Below are positions 18,416 through 26,614 of a DNA stretch of 64,000 bases, one piece after another. This DNA comes from Rossellomorea arthrocnemi (GTDB lineage: Bacteria; Bacillota; Bacilli; Bacillales; Bacillaceae_B). The stretch spans positions 310,001 to 374,000 of the forward strand of contig NZ_CAJGBF010000003.1 of the NCBI RefSeq assembly GCF_904424705.1, given 5' to 3'. A program made the translations under genes and the position numbers. Position 1 is the stretch's first letter. Each line of letters starts with the position of its first letter. The notes below the pieces were generated by a model, which saw only the letters and a program-made list of their open reading frames with translations, did not search any database and was not told the DNA's origin.

Positions 18416-18663
18416 AAAAAAGGTCGGGACTAAATAAATAGTCCACAACCTAAAGAAGAACATTTCAGTGAAGGCTTTTAATACCGCTATTGATTTCCGT
18501 GTAAGACTTCGCTTTCCGCGGGCAGCCTGTGGGGTCTCACATATGCAATTTTCCCCTCAGGGATCTTCGTCTTACACTTCAATCAACCGCTGGAACAAAT
18601 TAAAAACTCAACGGGGTTTATGGCACACTACTAATAAAACTACTATTGTCCCAGCCTCTTTCT
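18416..18663. repeat. MITE-like interspersed repeat, copy A
   Basis: About 248 bp with imperfect inverted ends: AAAAAAGGTCGGGAC on the left and GTCCCAGCCTCTTT on the right. The interior has GTAAGACTTCGCTTTCCGCGGGC. Copy B at 33923 onwards shares the left end and interior in the same order. Sequences with a GGCTGGGAC end and CTTCGCTTTCCGCGGGC core are familiar intergenic repeats of Bacillaceae. A small reading frame across it (18468-18665) has no ribosome site and is not called. Confidence 0.65.
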
Positions 18664-18676
18664 AGAAAAGCACCAA

Positions 18677-19492
18677 TTAATGAGCTTCTACGGCTTTGTT
18701 CAGAGTTTGATAGATTTTGATTGTTGAAAGGTTTATCCCTATTTGAACGAATTCGATGCTCATCTCTGGGCGCATTCCTGATAAAATAGGCTCTATCCCA
18801 AGTAATTTAAGGCTATCGATCAGTTTCATGATTCCTTGTTGGAATAACGGATTCACTTCATATACACCGGAGAGATCGATGATCAATTGGTGAATGGAAA
18901 GTTTTTTGCACTCAAGGAGAACATGTTCTGCCATCATTTCTCCACGCACTTCATCTACTTGACCAATAAGAGGCAATACAGCCAGATCTGAGAAGATGGG
19001 TACCACCGGAGTGGATAGGGAGAGATACTTTTCTTCTGAGATTTTTAGCTGCTCATCTGCATATTCACTATACGCTTCACAAAAAGCGGAAATCATCGTC
19101 GTGAATGATTGGTCAATATCATGGGTAATATCCAAGAGGATCTCTTTCGTCAATGTTTCTTCATTGTGAATGATAATATCCTTTAATACCACTTTTTTAT
19201 ATAAGGAGGATTTACTAATGGACATATTAAGAGGGACTCCTTGGCCGGAAGCGAGTCTACCAACTTCTTTTCCCCAGTCCCGTGTATGGTTTTCAAAACT
19301 TTCTCCTTTAATTAACCCGCTGCCAATGAGTTCGATCAGTTGAACAAAGTATGGCACTGAATCATTTCTTCTTTCTTCCACATAAAGGGTAGGGTATGTC
19401 GATGCAAGTTCAGAGAAAATGGTATTGGCGATTTCTTCCTTTCTCTCAATCAATTGATCCCCAATGGAAGTGGTTATAGTGTGGTGAGTCAT
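18677..19492 (-). CDS. RsbR-type stressosome protein with STAS domain
   Basis: 271 residues. An N-terminal helical sensor-like domain (about 1-145, RsbR_N type) is joined by a linker helix to a C-terminal STAS domain (about 165-270). RsbR paralogues form the stressosome with RsbS and control SigB through RsbT. In RsbRA the linked sites Thr171 and Thr205 are phosphorylated by RsbT; the aligned positions here are Glu (in QVDEVRG) and Pro (in YEVNPLF), 34 residues apart as in RsbRA. The protein therefore lacks both acceptors. The ATG at 19492 is preferred because GGAGG is 6 nt upstream; the ATG at 19498 touches it. Confidence 0.82.
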   Translation of the reverse strand: MTHHTITTSIGDQLIERKEEIANTIFSELASTYPTLYVEERRNDSVPYFVQLIELIGSGLIKGESFENHTRDWGKEVGRLASGQGVPLNMSISKSSLYKKVVLKDIIIHNEETLTKEILLDITHDIDQSFTTMISAFCEAYSEYADEQLKISEEKYLSLSTPVVPIFSDLAVLPLIGQVDEVRGEMMAEHVLLECKKLSIHQLIIDLSGVYEVNPLFQQGIMKLIDSLKLLGIEPILSGMRPEMSIEFVQIGINLSTIKIYQTLNKAVEAH

Positions 19493-19576
19493 TTTCATCC
19501 TCCAGTTGAATCTTTTTTCCTCTATTATATAGTACTATTTATGTTAAGTATAGGCGATTATGGTATGCAGGCTGAA

Positions 19577-19606
19577 TTGACAAAAAGGTAGTTGTTGCCT
19601 TATAAT
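19577..19606 (+). promoter_or_regulatory. SigA promoter upstream of the GNAT gene
   Basis: TTGACA at 19577-19582 and TATAAT at 19601-19606, spacing 18 nt. It lies 310 nt upstream of the GNAT start, so the transcript has a long leader that ends in a terminator. Confidence 0.65.
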
Positions 19607-19841
19607 TTCAATAATTTAAAATATTTCCAATTAGGCATTGACGGCTAGGGTATATTTGGGGAATTGATGAAAAGAGAGCCAGATCGGTGAAAAAACCATC
19701 ATAATAAAAATGATATAAAGTCTCGGAGCATTGTATGAAACTGCAGCATGGAATAAATACATTTGTATCTCTACTTTAAATAGACAGGATGCACTGTATT
19801 CGTAAATGATTTATGGTGACATGCCATTCAAATGAGGTGAT

Positions 19842-19887
19842 GACTCTCATCCTCAAGATGCAGTTCTTGAGGATGAGAGTCTTTTTT
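19842..19887 (+). terminator. Strong terminator/attenuator in the GNAT leader
   Basis: Perfect 16-bp hairpin (arms 19842-19857 and 19866-19881, 8-nt loop) followed by six T, only 30 nt before the GNAT start. A 20-codon ORF (19840-19902) with a GAGGTG just ahead of its ATG runs through the hairpin, so translation could affect folding. The spacing of that ribosome site is poor. Confidence 0.75.
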
Positions 19888-19916
19888 ACTTTAACTACTT
19901 AAGAGGAGTTTTTTAT

Positions 19917-20483
19917 ATGAATCCAGTATTAGTTGATGTTCCAACAGTAATTGAAACAAAAAGATTAAAATTAAGGATGCCTCTGCCGGGTGATGGGCAT
20001 GCAGTTAATGCAGCAATCAAGAACTCTTTGTCTGAATTACAGCCTTGGTTGGGTTTTGCCCGAAGTAACCCTTCCCTTGAGGATACGGAGACCAACACCC
20101 GTGAAGCACACGCAAAATTCCTGACCAGGGAAAGTTTGAGGTATCTTATTTTTTTGAAAAGTTCCGATGAATTTATCGGTTCAACTGGATTTCACAATAT
20201 TGAGTGGAGTATTCCAAAATTTGAAATCGGATATTGGATCGACACCAGAATGAGTGGTAACGGATATATGTTAGAGGCTGTCGGCAAATTAACCGAATTC
20301 GCCTTGACCGATTTGAAAGGAAAAAGAGTGGAAATCAGATGTGAGTCCACTAATGATAAGAGCAGAGCGATCCCTGAAAGACTTGGATATGAACTGGAGG
20401 GGGTCCTTAGAAATGAAGATCTTTCCGTTGATGGTGAACGGTTAACAAATACGTGTGTATATGGGAAAATCGCTGAAAGCTAG
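19917..20483 (+). CDS. RimJ/RimL-type GNAT acetyltransferase
   Basis: 188 residues. N-terminal strand IETKRLKLRMPLPGD (about 12-26), a central FEIGYWIDTRMSGNGYMLEA with the acetyl-CoA loop (about 102-121), and the closing RVEIRCESTNDKSRAIPERLGYELEGVLR that marks the ribosomal-protein N-acetyltransferase group. Members acetylate protein N-termini or small amines including antibiotics. GAGGAG precedes the ATG. Its leader carries a promoter and a terminator, which suggests it is induced under a specific condition. Confidence 0.88.
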   Translation: MNPVLVDVPTVIETKRLKLRMPLPGDGHAVNAAIKNSLSELQPWLGFARSNPSLEDTETNTREAHAKFLTRESLRYLIFLKSSDEFIGSTGFHNIEWSIPKFEIGYWIDTRMSGNGYMLEAVGKLTEFALTDLKGKRVEIRCESTNDKSRAIPERLGYELEGVLRNEDLSVDGERLTNTCVYGKIAES

Positions 20484-20605
20484 AGTGACATCATTACGTT
20501 ATGTGTTTAATAAATTCAATGGAAAATAGAATTGTTCAAATACAAGAATCTTCGGATAAAATGAAGTGGTGCTATTTTTCGAAAATTTTAAGAGGAGGTT
20601 TTCTT

Positions 20606-21427
20606 TTGCATCAATACATATGTGAAACATGTGGAGTCCAATATAAAGAATCGATGGAAGTACCTGAAAATTGCCTGATTTGTGAGGAGGAAAGACAATA
20701 TGTTAATCCTGCCGGTCAATCATGGACCACTTTAGAGAATATGAAGGGGAAATCTTTCAGAAATAAGATCACACTTGAGGAGTCAGGATTGTATAGTGTG
20801 AAAACGATTCCTGATTTCGCGATCGGTCAAACAGCTTATCTCGTTCAACAAGAAGGATTCAACTTATTATGGGACTGTATCTCATATCTGGATGAAGAAA
20901 CAATCAGTGAGATTACGAGAGTGGGAGGATTGGATGCCATTGCATTATCCCATCCCCACTACTATTCCACTCAGGTAGAGTGGGCAGAAGTATTTCAGGT
21001 ACCGATTTATATACATGAGGATGACCGTGAATGGGTGATGAGGGAAAGCGAACAGATTGTGTATTGGTCCGGAGAGTCTCTAAAATTATACGAAGGAATA
21101 ACCATTCATCGTCTCGGAGGGCACTTCAAAGGAGGGGCCGTACTTGAATGGAAAGGAGGCAGCAACAACAAAGGCATCCTTCTGACAGGGGACATCATCC
21201 AGGTTGTGGCTGACAGGGAGTGGGTCAGCTTTATGTATAGCTATCCAAACCTTATCCCCCTGCCGGCTTCAAAAGTAAGAGAGATTGCGTCGATTGTAGC
21301 TGACATGAATTTTGATCGGATATATAATGCCTTCCATCGGATTGTGAAGGAGAACGCACATGAGAAAGTACAGATGTCTGCTGAAAGGTATGTAAAGGCT
21401 TTGGAGGGGAGATTGTTTGAAACATGA
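20606..21427 (+). CDS. MBL-fold hydrolase with N-terminal zinc ribbon
   Basis: 273 residues. The N-terminal ~25 residues carry two Cys pairs (CETC and CLIC), a rubredoxin/zinc-ribbon-like knuckle. A metallo-beta-lactamase fold follows: TAYLVQQEGFNLLWDC for the first strands, then LSHPHYYST where the metal motif HxHxDH is expected, and HRLGGHFKGG and LLTGDIIQVV for later ligands. The first motif is degenerate, with Tyr-Tyr in place of the Asp-His, so metal binding may be altered. Start is TTG at 20606 with AGGAGG 6 nt upstream, preferred over an upstream ATG at 20501 without a site. Its end overlaps the next gene by 11 nt. Confidence 0.8.
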   Translation: MHQYICETCGVQYKESMEVPENCLICEEERQYVNPAGQSWTTLENMKGKSFRNKITLEESGLYSVKTIPDFAIGQTAYLVQQEGFNLLWDCISYLDEETISEITRVGGLDAIALSHPHYYSTQVEWAEVFQVPIYIHEDDREWVMRESEQIVYWSGESLKLYEGITIHRLGGHFKGGAVLEWKGGSNNKGILLTGDIIQVVADREWVSFMYSYPNLIPLPASKVREIASIVADMNFDRIYNAFHRIVKENAHEKVQMSAERYVKALEGRLFET

Positions 21428-22082
21428 ACAGATGGAGACATTTCGTGGAAGCATAATCAGTTTGATTCCACCAAATACGAAATTCGGATTTTATCTGCAT
21501 GACACGGAGACCATGGAAACCGTCACAATCAATGAGGAGAAGTGGTTTCCACTTGCAAGCATTGCAAAATGGGTAACGGCCATTCTTGTTTCCAGGAATG
21601 GCCATCCGGTAGTCAAAGAAGATGTATATTCTGCTATTTGTGAACACAACCATAAGTCTTACCTAAACCTTCTCCAGGAACATCCGGATCTGTCTATAAA
21701 TGTATTATTAGAAGAAATGGGTATTGATTGTAAAGTTTCTTCTCAAAATAGAGATATAGTTAACAACACAGGAACACCAAAGGGTCTTTTTAAAATGATG
21801 GATATGTTATTACATGAAGGTTTAAACCGGGAATACAGAACGAACATCATAGAAGGGATGAAAAACCAGGTTGATCCCGACGGATTTCGGTTTTCAATTC
21901 CCTGGTTCCACATGACTGGTGGTTTAGAAGGGGTATGCAATGATGTAGGGTTCATAGAGAAAGAAGGTAAACAAATTATTGTAATCGGATTACTTTACTG
22001 TCAGGATCCTTCTGTTGAATGGACTGATCTAGAGAAAGTGATGAACAAGATTGGGGTAGCGATAATGGATCAATTAGGCTAA
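21417..22082 (+). CDS. Serine hydrolase, class A beta-lactamase-like
   Basis: 221 residues, no signal peptide. The SxxK catalytic motif is visible as SIAK (PLASIAKWVTA, about 46-56). HMTGG near residue 165 stands where the K-T-G triad is expected, with His for Lys. An SDN-like motif is not clear (NTGTPKG near 117). This pattern fits cytoplasmic beta-lactamase-like proteins that are not drug-inactivating enzymes. Start is TTG at 21417, within the last codons of the MBL gene, with GGAGGGGAG upstream. The two are translationally coupled. Confidence 0.75.
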   Translation: MKHEQMETFRGSIISLIPPNTKFGFYLHDTETMETVTINEEKWFPLASIAKWVTAILVSRNGHPVVKEDVYSAICEHNHKSYLNLLQEHPDLSINVLLEEMGIDCKVSSQNRDIVNNTGTPKGLFKMMDMLLHEGLNREYRTNIIEGMKNQVDPDGFRFSIPWFHMTGGLEGVCNDVGFIEKEGKQIIVIGLLYCQDPSVEWTDLEKVMNKIGVAIMDQLG

Positions 22083-22106
22083 GAGTATAGCCCTGAATAT
22101 TGGGGG

Positions 22107-22142
22107 AACAACCAGCTTCGAAGTCTGAAGCTGGTTGTTAAA
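22107..22142. terminator. Bidirectional terminator
   Basis: Perfect 13-bp hairpin, arms AACAACCAGCTTC (22107-22119) and complement (22127-22139), between converging genes. Confidence 0.75.
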
Positions 22143-22153
22143 TTCCATCCATC

Positions 22154-22708
22154 TTAAGAAATCTGCCAATCCTTTTTCAGCAGACTATAGGTCACAAGGT
22201 CTTCGTAATGATCGTATAACCACTGTCCATCCCGAGTGATGCCTTCTTTTGAAAACCCTAATCGTTCCGGGATCCCCATACTTTTCTTGTTGTTGAGGGC
22301 ACACTGGATTTCCACCCTGTTAAGACCCATTTCCTTAAATAGATAGTTTAAGAGAGAAGTTACGGTCCGTGTGATGATTCCATTCCCTTGCGCATTTTCC
22401 GAAAGGAGGTATCCAATGCTGGTGCTCCGTGTTTTCCAGTCGATAAAGTGCAGACCGATCATCCCGACTAATTGCCCTTGATAACGTATCCCTGCATCGA
22501 ACCCATTGTTATCCGCGTAATTCCTGATCCAGATAGGAATAATCGGCTCGAAATCCTCTGGGGACCGACGTTTATCCACCCATAGAAGCCACTGGCGCAA
22601 ATGATCCCGATTTGAATCAATCAGTGCATATAACTCCTCTTTATGTTGCTGTTGAAATAGCTCGATTGAAATTTCATGATCTACTGTGAACGAAAAAATG
22701 GGAATCAT
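22154..22708 (-). CDS. RimL-type GNAT acetyltransferase (YdaF-like)
   Basis: 184 residues. It shows the ribosomal-protein-serine acetyltransferase pattern: ISIELFQQQHKEELYALID at the start, LRQWLLWVD, then SIGYLLSENAQGNGIITRTV with the acetyl-CoA loop, and NRVEIQCALNNKKSMGIPERLGFSKEG, as in B. subtilis YdaF. It faces the plus-strand genes tail to tail. It is one of three intact GNATs in 19 kb. Acceptor unknown. Confidence 0.87.
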   Translation of the reverse strand: MIPIFSFTVDHEISIELFQQQHKEELYALIDSNRDHLRQWLLWVDKRRSPEDFEPIIPIWIRNYADNNGFDAGIRYQGQLVGMIGLHFIDWKTRSTSIGYLLSENAQGNGIITRTVTSLLNYLFKEMGLNRVEIQCALNNKKSMGIPERLGFSKEGITRDGQWLYDHYEDLVTYSLLKKDWQIS

Positions 22709-22848
22709 CTCCTTTGTAATATTTAGAAAATTATACCATATTTAAGGTGGTGTCACATTTCAAAAGCAAATAAAAAAAGTTATAAAGTGATGTGAAGTCA
22801 AAGGAAATTAATTATAATGGAAGAAAATGATTTAAAGGAGGTGGTGAT

Positions 22849-22944
22849 ATGGTTAAGAGTACAATCTTGCCAGAGTCCCGAGCGTCTCATGCGAAGCCTA
22901 TTATTAGAAAGGCGATACTTTGCATGAGGCGGAATCTTATTTAA
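22849..22944 (+). CDS. Candidate 31-residue small protein or leader peptide
   Basis: ATG with an excellent AAAGGAGGTGGTGAT site 3-7 nt upstream and a weak TATAAT further up (22813-22818). The product is basic (MVKSTILPESRASHAKPI ...) with no recognised motif. An inverted repeat (CTCATGCGAAG against CTTTGCATGAG) spans most of the ORF. It ends 80 nt before the CD3324-family gene, so it could be its leader peptide or a small protein of its own. Confidence 0.4.
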   Translation: MVKSTILPESRASHAKPIIRKAILCMRRNLI

Positions 22945-23024
22945 TCGCCCTCAAAGTTCATTTCTAGTAAGTCGGCTTTGCACCTTATTGACTGAATTCA
23001 CAAGAAAATAAGGAGCTGACAGAA

Positions 23025-23291
23025 ATGAAATATGTGAAAGCGGAGAGTGTGTTACCTCAATCGTTAGTAGAAGAGATCCAAAAATACGTCCAAGGGAAAA
23101 CCCTTTATATACCAAAAACGAAAGCGGAGCATCGAAAGTGGGGTAGCCGTTCCGGAACTAGAAAGATAATTGATGAACGTAATACCGAAATCAAGGCAGC
23201 TTTTTCAAGAGGAAAGACAGTAAATGAATTAGCCGCTGAATATTATCTTTCAAGTGAAACAATCAAGAAAATCGTTTACAAAAAACGCTGA
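23025..23291 (+). CDS. CD3324 family HTH protein
   Basis: 88 residues. It starts MKYVKAESVLPQSLVEEIQKYVQGKTLYIPK and has a C-terminal helix-turn-helix (FSRGKTVNELAAEYYLSSETIKKIVYKKR) in which the recognition helix is SSETIKKIVY. This is the pattern of the CD3324 family, small presumed DNA-binding proteins related to Mor-type activators. The ATG has AAGGAGC upstream. Its target is unknown. The EF-G-binding protein gene follows after about 150 nt. Confidence 0.78.
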   Translation: MKYVKAESVLPQSLVEEIQKYVQGKTLYIPKTKAEHRKWGSRSGTRKIIDERNTEIKAAFSRGKTVNELAAEYYLSSETIKKIVYKKR

Positions 23292-23445
23292 TGTATTAGT
23301 GCTTTTCTGTGTATTTATCAATTCTAAATGAAACTCTGCATATCCTAAATGACCTGTTAAGGCTATAGTATAAGAGAGCACGTGCTACATGCCCAGTCTT
23401 GAAAATGAATAAAAAAGAATGACAAATGTTTTAGGAGCGATTAAG

Positions 23446-24084
23446 ATGGAGCCATTTATTCGAAATGATCAATACAATTTCATCACGTATCAAACTCAGG
23501 TGCTAATCAATGGATACGCCACCGTGAATGACCAGAGTGTCCTCCAAGCCTTGAAGGGACTGGTACACGACAAGGTGACAAACCTTATTGGTGAACTATC
23601 ACTATCACAGCAAAAGGTACTTGAACCAATTGTCGATATCCGGGATACAGATCACGCAGAGGATTTTCTGATCGGGTTAAAGCCATTCGTGATACCTTTC
23701 CCGGCATTGAGTGATCATGCGGTAAAAAAATTATTCCCAAAGGTTAAAAAGTTAAAGTCTCCTGGATGGGATGAAATTGATTTAAGACACATTTCCTATT
23801 TAGGCTGGAATGATTACGGTCAAGAACGTAAATATATCGTCGCAGAATATGAAGGTAAATTGAAAGGTTTCAAAGGGACCTTTAAAAATAGCAGTAAAAA
23901 GGGAATTTGTACGATTTGTAACACTTTCAGTAGCATCGGATTTTATATGTCCGAATCCAAAACGTCTGCCAAGGGAACCTTTGTAAAGAAGGGGAATTAT
24001 ATTTGTCAGGATAGTACTGAATGTAATCAAAAGTTGAAGGATAAAGAAAAATTAGATGATTTCATTCATCGTATCAATCATTAA
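23446..24084 (+). CDS. FusB/FusC-type EF-G-binding protein
   Basis: 212 residues, the same size as staphylococcal FusB (213). Family features: an N-terminal four-helix part beginning MEPFIRNDQYNFI, and a C-terminal four-Cys zinc finger with Cys155 and Cys158 (CTIC) and Cys187 and Cys193 (CQDSTEC). FusB proteins bind EF-G on the ribosome and help it leave, which rescues translation stalled by fusidic acid. The TAGGAG site 8 nt upstream selects the ATG at 23446 over an in-frame ATG at 23419. Whether this chromosomal form gives resistance is unknown; in several Bacilli and Listeria it is a normal housekeeping homologue. Confidence 0.88.
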   Translation: MEPFIRNDQYNFITYQTQVLINGYATVNDQSVLQALKGLVHDKVTNLIGELSLSQQKVLEPIVDIRDTDHAEDFLIGLKPFVIPFPALSDHAVKKLFPKVKKLKSPGWDEIDLRHISYLGWNDYGQERKYIVAEYEGKLKGFKGTFKNSSKKGICTICNTFSSIGFYMSESKTSAKGTFVKKGNYICQDSTECNQKLKDKEKLDDFIHRINH

Positions 24085-24122
24085 AAGTATGCACCGGGTA
24101 TTTTACCCGGTGCATACTTTTA
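24083..24122 (+). terminator. Terminator after the FusB-like gene
   Basis: Perfect hairpin of 18-bp arms (AAAAGTATGCACCGGGTA and complement) around 3 nt, ending in four T, directly overlapping the stop codon. Confidence 0.85.
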
Positions 24123-24248
24123 ATGTTAGTTATACTTTATTACGGAATTCCAATTCTTCTCAACACTTATAAATCCCTTGAAACATTCCCATACTTTAAG
24201 TAGTATAGATAAGTAGAAAATTGTAGAGTTTTGAAATGAGGGTTTTAA

Positions 24249-25319
24249 ATGGAAAAGAAATCCATATACGGATTAACATTAGATCAATTGACGACTTGGC
24301 TTGTTGAAAACGGACAAAAGAAATTCCGCGCAGCTCAAGTGTGGGATTGGTTATATAAAAAAAGAGTGACAAACTTTGCGGATATGAAGAATCTAAACGC
24401 TGATTGTGTACAATTATTGGACGATCACTTCTATCTTCATACACTCACTCAAGAAGTGAAGCAGGAATCTAAGGACGGCACCATCAAATTTTTGTTCAAG
24501 CTTGAGGATGGTAATCTGATTGAAACTGTCTTGATGCGTTTTAACTATGGTCTCAGTGTATGTGTCACGACACAGGTAGGTTGTAATATCGGTTGTACAT
24601 TCTGTGCAAGTGGATTGTTGAAGAAGAATCGCGATTTATCCGGCGGTGAAATTGTGGAACAAATCATGAATGTTCAACATCATCTAGATGAAGCAGGGAA
24701 TGGGGAACGTGTCAGTCACATCGTTGTAATGGGAATTGGTGAGCCCTTTGATAACTATGACAATATGATGGACTTCTTCCGTGTCGTAAATGATCAAAAA
24801 GGTCTTTCAATCGGAGCGCGTCATATTACCGTATCAACAAGTGGTCTTGCAGATAAAATTTACAAATTTGCGGACGAAAATATTCAAATCAATCTGGCCG
24901 TTTCCTTACACGCACCAAATAATGAATTGCGAACAAGGATCATGAAAATCAACCGTGCGTACCCACTGGAGAAATTAATGCCAGCCATTGATTACTATTT
25001 AGAAAAAACCAATCGACGCATTACCTTTGAGTATATCTTGTTGAGTGATGTGAATGATCATAAGGAAGAAGCCCTTCAGTTGGCCAAACTGCTGAAGAAC
25101 AAGCGTCACCTTTCTTACGTGAACCTGATTCCCTATAACCCGGTTGACGAACACAACCAGTATCAAAGAAGTACGAAAGAAGCAATTGTTGAATTCTACG
25201 GTACATTACTTGAACATGGAATCAACTGCGGAGTCCGGGTAGAACAGGGGACTGACATTGATGCAGCCTGCGGTCAGTTGAGAAGTAAGCAGATAAAAAA
25301 GGATAAGATTAAATCTTAA
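24249..25319 (+). CDS. rlmN: RlmN-type 23S rRNA (adenine-2503 C2) methyltransferase
   Basis: 356-residue radical SAM enzyme that methylates C2 of A2503 in 23S rRNA and, in known RlmN, A37 of some tRNAs. The [4Fe-4S] motif C-x3-C-x2-C is CNIGCTFC (Cys112, 116, 119). The acceptor Cys is the conserved one in [13 protein letters not shown] near residue 344. [14 protein letters not shown] is the SAM-binding GEP motif. The wording ([22 protein letters not shown]) is closer to the Listeria form than to B. subtilis RlmN, which sits in the rsmB-prpC-prkC cluster. Here it stands alone behind a FusB-like gene, so it is possibly a second copy. It lacks the hallmarks of Cfr, which methylates C8. Confidence 0.85.
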   Translation: MEKKSIYGLTLDQLTTWLVENGQKKFRAAQVWDWLYKKRVTNFADMKNLNADCVQLLDDHFYLHTLTQEVKQESKDGTIKFLFKLEDGNLIETVLMRFNYGLSVCVTTQVGCNIGCTFCASGLLKKNRDLSGGEIVEQIMNVQHHLDEAGNGERVSHIVVMGIGEPFDNYDNMMDFFRVVNDQKGLSIGARHITVSTSGLADKIYKFADENIQINLAVSLHAPNNELRTRIMKINRAYPLEKLMPAIDYYLEKTNRRITFEYILLSDVNDHKEEALQLAKLLKNKRHLSYVNLIPYNPVDEHNQYQRSTKEAIVEFYGTLLEHGINCGVRVEQGTDIDAACGQLRSKQIKKDKIKS

Positions 25320-25333
25320 TAAAATTTATAGGT

Positions 25334-25373
25334 AGCACATAAATTCCTGCATGGGATTTATGTGCTTTTTTTT
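25334..25373 (+). terminator. Terminator after rlmN
   Basis: Hairpin with 11-bp arms (AGCACATAAAT and complement) and an 11-nt loop followed by seven or more T. Confidence 0.85.
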
Positions 25374-25439
25374 GAAGTTGAGACTGAGGGTGCCGTAGTA
25401 GGTTCCATTCTCCATTCTAGGAGCAGTTAAGTACACCTT

Positions 25440-25678
25440 TTTCCGAAGCGGTTTTCTTATCGCGGCCTATTATTTACAGCCTCTGTCATTGGAGTACTTT
25501 CCATTCTGTTTTTCGGTTTGATGGAGACCTATTTCTGGCTTGTAATCATGAATTCGGTCCGGACCTTCTGTGCTTCAATGATGAGTCCTTGTATCACCAC
25601 AATACGGCAAACGAAGGTCCAGGGTGACAAGCCGCCTCATGCCTCCATTCTCAATCATCACAGTTTGAAAGATAAATA
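25440..25678 (+). pseudogene. Remnant of a membrane transporter (MFS-like)
   Basis: An open frame without start reads FSYRGLLFTASVIGVLSILF and continues FGLMETYFWLVIMNSVRTF, then CASMMSPCITTIRQTKV. It is two hydrophobic stretches joined as in the last helices of a major facilitator protein. Upstream sequence (25375-25440) is also coding-like but broken. No start or ribosome site remains. The family assignment rests on hydrophobicity and loop pattern only. Confidence 0.4.
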
Positions 25679-25692
25679 GAGGGACGGACCTC
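25679..25692. repeat. GAGGGACGGACCTC repeat unit (single)
   Basis: Exact 14-bp copy of the core unit found as an inverted pair at 16780-16878. It lies between the transporter remnant and the DUF2785 gene. Confidence 0.65.
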
Positions 25693-25749
25693 ACAAGTAT
25701 ATTATGGTAGGATGGGAATAGATATCATTTTGGTGAAGGGAATGGAAAT

Positions 25750-26598
25750 ATGTGCACTGAAGGTCAATTGAAAGTGAAATTAGGAAAGTTAAATTTTAGT
25801 CATCCTGGTTTAATGAAAGAATTGGAACTGGACTCGCTTATAAATGAGATGACTTTACATATAGGCTCGACCGATGGGGAACTGAGAGATAAATTGATTT
25901 ATACAAGTTTTTATAGACTGATGGAAGGTAACCTTCTATCAACCGAACAAATGTCTTTCCTTCTTGATACGTGTATGGATGAAAATCATTTGTTCTATGG
26001 TATCGGAAAGAAGGAAGATGATTCAGTTTTCACCCGGGGTTTTTCCTCATTAGTCTTGGCGTTGCTTCTGGATAAAGATCGTACTAACCCGTTTTTGCCA
26101 GCTGATAAGGTTCAAAATGCCATCGAAGCTTGTTTTCTTTATTTAGAGGCTGAAGAAGATACCCGTGGATATGTTGAAGGAAAGGGCTGGGCACATAGTA
26201 TTGCACACGGAGCGGATTATTTAGTAGAAGCGATCCGTCACCCTTCATTTCCATCTGTTTTTCTTCATCGCAGTCTAAAGACGATTAAAGACTGCATATT
26301 GAAAGACGCTGCCTATGTGGACGATGAGGATGGCCGATTATTTTTCGCTATCGAAATTTTGCTGGATAAGATAATGACTGATGATGACCTCTTAATGTGG
26401 CTAATGGATTTGTCGAGTACCGTAAATAATCGTTACAAGGGAGAAGGCTATTCCTACTCTTTCTATAGAATGAAAATGAACATCGAAAATTTCTTTAAGA
26501 CATGCTATTTCCGTCTGAAATGGAAAGACACAGGAAGCAAAGAGTGTGATTATATTGAAGCTGTACTGGAAAAGTGGCACAATCATGAGTACAACTAA
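25750..26598 (+). CDS. DUF2785 domain protein
   Basis: 282 residues, cytoplasmic, mostly helical. GYVEGKGWAHSIAHGADYLVEA at about 138-159 is the hallmark of DUF2785, a family of unknown function. The HEAT-like helical pattern may serve for binding. ATG at 25750 after GAAGGGAATGG. A FAD oxidoreductase gene starts 16 nt after its stop and is probably in the same operon. No catalytic role is assigned. Confidence 0.78.
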   Translation: MCTEGQLKVKLGKLNFSHPGLMKELELDSLINEMTLHIGSTDGELRDKLIYTSFYRLMEGNLLSTEQMSFLLDTCMDENHLFYGIGKKEDDSVFTRGFSSLVLALLLDKDRTNPFLPADKVQNAIEACFLYLEAEEDTRGYVEGKGWAHSIAHGADYLVEAIRHPSFPSVFLHRSLKTIKDCILKDAAYVDDEDGRLFFAIEILLDKIMTDDDLLMWLMDLSSTVNNRYKGEGYSYSFYRMKMNIENFFKTCYFRLKWKDTGSKECDYIEAVLEKWHNHEYN

Positions 26599-26614
26599 GA
26601 AAGGAGTTCAGGGG

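Noticed and set aside
18468-18665. 65-codon frame in the interspersed repeat
   Set aside because: No ribosome site, and the region is explained by the MITE-like repeat.
21417-22082. Beta-lactam resistance enzyme
   Set aside because: No signal peptide, His in place of the Lys of the KTG motif and no clear SDN motif; a drug-inactivating role is not supported.
24249-25319. Cfr-type resistance methyltransferase
   Set aside because: Sequence motifs around the Fe-S site and C-terminus are of RlmN type; similarity to Cfr is only at family level.
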